Source of the DNA: Rhizobium leguminosarum
Lineage (GTDB): Bacteria; Pseudomonadota; Alphaproteobacteria; Rhizobiales; Rhizobiaceae
Length of the DNA: 64,000 nt
NCBI RefSeq assembly: GCF_004123835.1
Contig: NZ_MZMU01000001.1
Location: 186,001-250,000 of the forward strand
Direction: 5' to 3'
Below the pieces are notes generated by a model. That model did no database searches. It was not told the DNA's origin and saw nothing but the letters and a program-made list of their open reading frames with translations. Shown piece by piece: positions 60,155 through 64,000 of this stretch (position 1 is its first letter; every line of letters starts with the position of its first letter). The position numbers and the translations under genes are program-made.

Positions 60155-60978
60155 GCGTCCGTAGTCGCGAATGGCCGGTGGCGCTGGCGCTGACCCCGGC
60201 ATTGATCCTGATCCTTGCCCCCTTCATCTGGCTGGTGGTCTCGAGTTTCAAGACCGAGGCCGAGATCGGCCAGGCCGACCCCTTCACCTGGCCCGCCGAC
60301 CTGATGTGGCGGAACTATCTGGATGCATGGCAGATCGGCGGGTTCGGCGAACTCGTCGGCAACAGCCTCATCAACCTTATCGGCGTCGTCGTCCTGTCGC
60401 TCATCACCTGCGCGCCGGCCGGCTATGCGCTCGCCAAGATCCGTTTTCCCGGCCGGGAATGGCTGTTCTACGCCTTCATCCTCGGCTTGACCGTGCCGGT
60501 CCAGGCGATCGTCATCCCGCTCTACCAGGTGCTTTTCGGGCTCAATCTCGTCAACACGCTGACCGGCATCGTCCTGGTGCAGGTGAGCAACGGCATTCCC
60601 TTCGGCATATTCCTGATGCGGAGTTTCTTCATCGGCGTGCCGGACGACCTGATCGAGGCCGCCAAGATCGACGGCGCCTCGCATCTGCAGATCCTCACCA
60701 AGGTCTTTCTGCCGATCTCGACGCCGGCGGTGCAGGCGCTCGTCATCATCAGCGCGCTCTCCACCTGGAACGACTTTTTCCTGCCGCTGATCGTGCTGAT
60801 CAGTCCCGAGGTACAGACGCTGCCGCTCGGGCTCGTCCGTTTCGCCAGCACCTATGCTTCCGACTACCGCCTGGTCTTTTCGGGAACCGTCATTTCATTC
60901 CTGCCGATCATTCTTCTCTACATCCTGATGCAGCGCCGCTTCACCGAGGGGCTGACGCAGGGGGCAATCAAGGGCTGA
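60151..60978 (+). CDS. Carbohydrate ABC transporter permease, MalG/UgpE type
   Basis: A 275-residue membrane protein with six spans and an EAA loop with 'IEAAKIDGASHLQILTKVFLP'. Partner of the 59147 product. Two bases separate it from the dehydrogenase gene at 60981. Confidence 0.9.
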   Translation: MSVRSREWPVALALTPALILILAPFIWLVVSSFKTEAEIGQADPFTWPADLMWRNYLDAWQIGGFGELVGNSLINLIGVVVLSLITCAPAGYALAKIRFPGREWLFYAFILGLTVPVQAIVIPLYQVLFGLNLVNTLTGIVLVQVSNGIPFGIFLMRSFFIGVPDDLIEAAKIDGASHLQILTKVFLPISTPAVQALVIISALSTWNDFFLPLIVLISPEVQTLPLGLVRFASTYASDYRLVFSGTVISFLPIILLYILMQRRFTEGLTQGAIKG

Positions 60979-60980
60979 CC

Positions 60981-62072
60981 ATGTCGCATCACGTCCAGCG
61001 GGAAATCCGCTACAATTTCGAATTCGACCACCGTATCAAGGCCTGCTTCATCGGCGCCGGCGGCCATGCCTATCGCAATGTCTATCCGGCGCTGCGTTAC
61101 GCCCCGGTCGAACTCGCCGGCATCTGCGATCTAGATATCGGCCGCGCCGAAAAATTCGCCAAGCTCTTCGGCGCGGGAAAAGCCTATACCGATCATCGCG
61201 AGATGCTCGCGCGGGAAAAGCCGGAACTGGTCTTTCTCGTCACCGCCTATCATCCTGACGGGCGGGTGCAGGCGACCGATCTGGCGCTCGACGCGCTTGC
61301 CGCAGGCGCTCACGTCTGGATGGAAAAACCGACGGCGGCGAGCCTCGAGGATATCGAAAAGCTGCAGGCGGCAAGCACCGCAGCCGGCCGCATGGTGATG
61401 ACCGGTCTCAAGAAGACTTTCTTCCCGACCATCGAGAAGCTCAAGGATCTGATCGGCTCGCCGGGCTTCGGCAGGCTGACCTCGATCAATGTCCGCTATC
61501 CGCAAAGCCTGCCGAAACCGGAGGACCGGGCCGATCTCGTCAAGATGCAGAGCTTCCTCGACCACATTTACCATCCGGGGGCGATCCTTAACTTCCTCGG
61601 GGGAGAGATCGAACGCGCGGGCTATGAATGGGAAGCGCTGAGCGGCGCGACCGTCACGACCATGTGCTTCCGCTCCGGTGCGATCGGCACGCTCCACCTT
61701 GCCGCCGGCCAGTCGGGCGGCAGCATCTTCGAGCGGGTCGAGATCATCGGCGAAGGCGCCAACGCCATTGTCGAAAACGGTAGCCGGCTTACTTATTTCC
61801 GCAAGGCGGACCTGCCGTCCTATGGCCGCGCTGCGAGCTTCATCCAGCCGGACGAGAATGCGGCGCTGTTCTACGAGCCGGAGCATTCGCTCGGCCAGCT
61901 CTACAACAACAACCTGTTTTATCTCGGCTATGTGCCCGAAATCCTGCATCTGACGGATGCGATCCTCTCCGGCACGCCGATCTCAAGGGGCACGCTCGAA
62001 ATCGCCCGCGAGATCATGAAGCTCTTCGAATTCTACAGACGCACGGATGCCGGCGTCACCACCAATCTCTGA
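60981..62072 (+). CDS. Gfo/Idh/MocA-family dehydrogenase
   Basis: A 363-residue NAD(P)-dependent sugar-type oxidoreductase: Rossmann motif 'CFIGAGGHAYRNVYP' (residues 22-36) and 'EKP' at 115-117. The His in 'FLDHIYHPGAILNFLGG' is probably at the active site. Translation begins at ATG 60981, directly after the permease stop; the very long in-frame upstream sequence overlaps that gene and is not coding. Likely oxidises the sugar imported by this operon. Confidence 0.87.
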   Translation: MSHHVQREIRYNFEFDHRIKACFIGAGGHAYRNVYPALRYAPVELAGICDLDIGRAEKFAKLFGAGKAYTDHREMLAREKPELVFLVTAYHPDGRVQATDLALDALAAGAHVWMEKPTAASLEDIEKLQAASTAAGRMVMTGLKKTFFPTIEKLKDLIGSPGFGRLTSINVRYPQSLPKPEDRADLVKMQSFLDHIYHPGAILNFLGGEIERAGYEWEALSGATVTTMCFRSGAIGTLHLAAGQSGGSIFERVEIIGEGANAIVENGSRLTYFRKADLPSYGRAASFIQPDENAALFYEPEHSLGQLYNNNLFYLGYVPEILHLTDAILSGTPISRGTLEIAREIMKLFEFYRRTDAGVTTNL

Positions 62073-62088
62073 CAGGGGAGGGACAGCC

Positions 62089-62469
62089 TTGAGCGATAGC
62101 GATGTCATTTTCAGGAAAGCCGGCGGCGAATTCATGCCGACCACATGGGGCGAACTCAACTGGAAGATCACCGGCGACGGCACGCCCGGCGCCGAGATGA
62201 CCTTCGGCACCTGCCGCATCAATCCCGGCGAGCGCAACCAGCTGCACTCGCATCCGGATTGCGAGGAAATCCTCTACGTCGTTTCCGGCCATTGCGAGCA
62301 CAAGCTCGGCGATGCGCTTTATCGGCTCGAAGCCGGCGATGCGATCCGGATACCCCGCAATGTCCGTCACTGGGCGCGCGCGCTCGGCACCGAACCGCTC
62401 TTCGCCCTGATCATGTTCTCCTCCGGCACCAGGACGGCGGTCAATCATGAAGGCGAGGGCGCGGCCTGA
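62089..62469 (+). CDS. Cupin-domain protein
   Basis: A 126-residue single-cupin protein. The first motif gives metal ligands His53, His55 and Glu59 or Glu60 ('LHSHPDCEE'), and a second His lies in '[11 protein letters not shown]'. The TTG at 62089 is the start because AGGGGAGGGA lies just before it. Cupins in sugar operons are often isomerases, lyases or binding proteins; the reaction here is unknown. It lies between the dehydrogenase and ATPase of the operon. Confidence 0.8.
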   Translation: MSDSDVIFRKAGGEFMPTTWGELNWKITGDGTPGAEMTFGTCRINPGERNQLHSHPDCEEILYVVSGHCEHKLGDALYRLEAGDAIRIPRNVRHWARALGTEPLFALIMFSSGTRTAVNHEGEGAA

Positions 62470-62501
62470 AATCATCCTGTTCTCGTAGGGGAGGGAATAT
62501 C

Positions 62502-63581
62502 ATGGCGTCGATTGCGCTTCACAACATCCGCAAGTCCTACGGCGACCTGCCGGTCATCCACGGCGTCGACGTCGATATCGAGGATGGTGAATTCATCGTG
62601 CTCGTCGGACCGTCGGGCTGCGGCAAGTCCACGCTGCTGCGCATGATCGCCGGCCTGGAGACGATATCGGACGGCCGGCTTTCGATCGGCGGCCGCATGG
62701 TCAACGACCTGCCGTCGAAGGAGCGCGACATTGCCATGGTGTTCCAGAGCTATGCGCTCTATCCGCATCTGACGGTGGCCGAGAATATGGGCTTTTCCCT
62801 GAAGCTGCGCGGTACGGCCAAGGACGAGATCGGCCGCCGGGTACAATCGGCCGCAAAGATCCTGGCGCTGGAACCCTATCTCGACCGCCACCCGCGCCAT
62901 CTCTCAGGCGGCCAGCGTCAGCGCGTCGCCATGGGCCGCGCGATCGTGCGTGATCCGAAAGTGTTCCTCTTCGACGAACCGCTTTCCAATCTCGACGCCA
63001 AGCTGCGCGTGGCGATGCGCGCCGAGATCAAGGAGCTTCACCAGCGGCTGAAGATCACCACCGTCTATGTCACCCATGACCAGACCGAAGCGATGACCAT
63101 GGCCGACCGCATCGTCGTCATGCATGACGGCATCGTCGAGCAGATCGGAACTCCGTTGGAGATCTATGATCGCCCCGCAACCACCTTCGTCGCCGGTTTC
63201 ATCGGCATGCCGGCGATGAACCTGCTCAAGGGCCGCATCCAGGCCGACGCCCCTTCGATCTTCCGCACGAACAGCGGCGTCGCCATGCCACTGTCGCTGC
63301 GTCCGGGCACAGCCGATCCCGGTGAAGAGCTCATCTACGGCATCAGGCCGGACCAGTTCGTCATCGCCGACGAAGGAACGCCGGCGAAGATCGTCGTCGT
63401 CGAGCCGACAGGGGCAGAGACACAGGTCGTCGCCCGGATCGGCGAAGAAAACGTCAACATGCTGTTTCGTGAGCGCATTGCCTTAAAGCCCGGCGACACG
63501 ATCCGCTTCGCCTTGCGGGCCGCCAGCGAACACCTGTTTTCAGCAGCAACAGGCAGGCGTCTTCCCGAGGCGGATGCCTGA
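62502..63581 (+). CDS. Carbohydrate ABC transporter ATP-binding protein, MalK/UgpC type
   Basis: A 359-residue ATPase. Walker [10 protein letters not shown] (residues 36-44), LSGGQ (134-138), FLFDEP (155-160), then a TOBE-type domain. It energises the sugar importer encoded at 57894-60978. GGGGAGGGA precedes the ATG. Last gene of the operon; the 155-base gap after it holds no visible terminator. Confidence 0.9.
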   Translation: MASIALHNIRKSYGDLPVIHGVDVDIEDGEFIVLVGPSGCGKSTLLRMIAGLETISDGRLSIGGRMVNDLPSKERDIAMVFQSYALYPHLTVAENMGFSLKLRGTAKDEIGRRVQSAAKILALEPYLDRHPRHLSGGQRQRVAMGRAIVRDPKVFLFDEPLSNLDAKLRVAMRAEIKELHQRLKITTVYVTHDQTEAMTMADRIVVMHDGIVEQIGTPLEIYDRPATTFVAGFIGMPAMNLLKGRIQADAPSIFRTNSGVAMPLSLRPGTADPGEELIYGIRPDQFVIADEGTPAKIVVVEPTGAETQVVARIGEENVNMLFRERIALKPGDTIRFALRAASEHLFSAATGRRLPEADA

Positions 63582-63736
63582 AGCAGCCCTTTTCTTCAGC
63601 TTTGCCAAAGCTCTGACGATTGCGTGAAACCGCGCCGACACCTGTGACAAAACCTCATCGCCTCTGCTATGTCAGGAAAAATGCGGCAACCCAACCTGCG
63701 CCGCACTCTGTCTGACCAATGCCAGGAGTTTGAAAG

Positions 63737-64000
63737 ATGAGCGGTTCTCCCGACTATACACCCCCGAAGGTCTGGACCTGGAACAAGGCGAATGGCGGCC
63801 AGTTCGCCAGCATCAATCGCCCGATCGCGGGACCGACGCATGAGAAGGAGCTTCCGGTCGGTCGCCATCCGCTGCAGCTCTATTCGCTCGGAACGCCGAA
63901 CGGCCAGAAGGTCACCATCCTGCTCGAGGAACTGCTGGCCCTTGGCCATGAAGGTGCGGAATATGACGCCTGGCTGATCAAGATCGGCGATGGCGATCAG
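63737..64000 (+). CDS. yghU: Glutathione S-transferase, YghU family, N-terminal part
   Basis: The first 88 residues of a gene running out of the window. 'KVWTWNKANGGQFASINRPI', 'GPTHEKELPVGRHPLQLYSL' and 'GTPNGQKVTILLEELLALG' agree closely with E. coli YghU, a GST-like disulfide-bond oxidoreductase of the Nu class that binds two glutathiones. The extended N-terminal arm before the thioredoxin-fold domain is the YghU feature. ATG at 63737 with 'TTTGAAAG' before it. Confidence 0.85.
   Translation, partial: MSGSPDYTPPKVWTWNKANGGQFASINRPIAGPTHEKELPVGRHPLQLYSLGTPNGQKVTILLEELLALGHEGAEYDAWLIKIGDGDQ

Noticed and set aside
1..64000. CRISPR arrays, tRNA or rRNA genes and insertion sequences
   Set aside because: No regularly spaced direct repeats, no cloverleaf sequences and no transposase genes with inverted ends were seen by reading; a dedicated search could still find a short one.

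Overview
The window is bacterial, GC-rich and almost fully coding. It looks like a fast-growing rhizobium (Rhizobium leguminosarum/etli group). The reasons are many ABC uptake operons each with its own regulator, a phosphonate monoester hydrolase that I recognise as close to the characterised R. leguminosarum enzyme, a RIME-type intergenic repeat and two copies of a short rhizobial palindromic repeat. No rRNA, tRNA, CRISPR array, phage or insertion sequence was seen. Replicon type (chromosome or large plasmid) cannot be decided from the sequence.

Layout. 1-4686: end of a sugar-type binding protein, two DszC/SfnB-like flavin-dependent oxidases and a DszA/NtaA-type flavin monooxygenase. 4731-12508: an orphan Phd-type antitoxin, then a LacI regulator divergent from a sugar operon (dehydrogenase, isomerase, binding protein, two permeases, ATPase) with a perfect operator between them. 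12511-15477: two small exported SnoaL-like proteins, an exported alpha/beta hydrolase and an AraC regulator. 15769-22986: phosphonate monoester/sulfate ester hydrolase followed by a complete peptide-type ABC importer. 23077-32230: a ten-gene LacI-controlled operon combining a ribose-type importer with six enzymes (phosphotriesterase-like hydrolase, amidotransferase-like protein, BtpA/SgcQ protein, TenA-like protein, PfkB kinase, inositol-phosphatase-like enzyme). This is the best candidate for an undescribed pathway.

32250-36276: iron/polyamine-type ABC importer. 36462-42073: MsrA, a LysR-controlled SDR/RraA pair, a LuxR regulator fused to an NTF2-like domain with a small membrane protein beside it, and an FMN alpha-hydroxyacid oxidase with less GC-rich base use. 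42364-49595: cytosine-deaminase-like enzyme, BMP-type nucleoside ABC importer and amidase in one operon. 49812-51984: three overlapping lipid genes (CDP-alcohol transferase homologue, acyltransferase, CDP-diglyceride synthase). 51998-53850: CbpM/CbpA co-chaperone pair and a universal stress protein.

54060-63581: an NAD-binding dehydrogenase, then a pair of genes matching the two halves of the plant Tm-1 protein. These diverge from a GntR regulator followed by a second sugar operon (binding protein, two permeases, dehydrogenase, cupin, ATPase). The window ends inside a YghU-type glutathione transferase gene. Overall this is a catabolic and nutrient-scavenging region: importers are co-transcribed with the enzymes that probably act on the imported compound, and tight ATGA overlaps show most units are operons.
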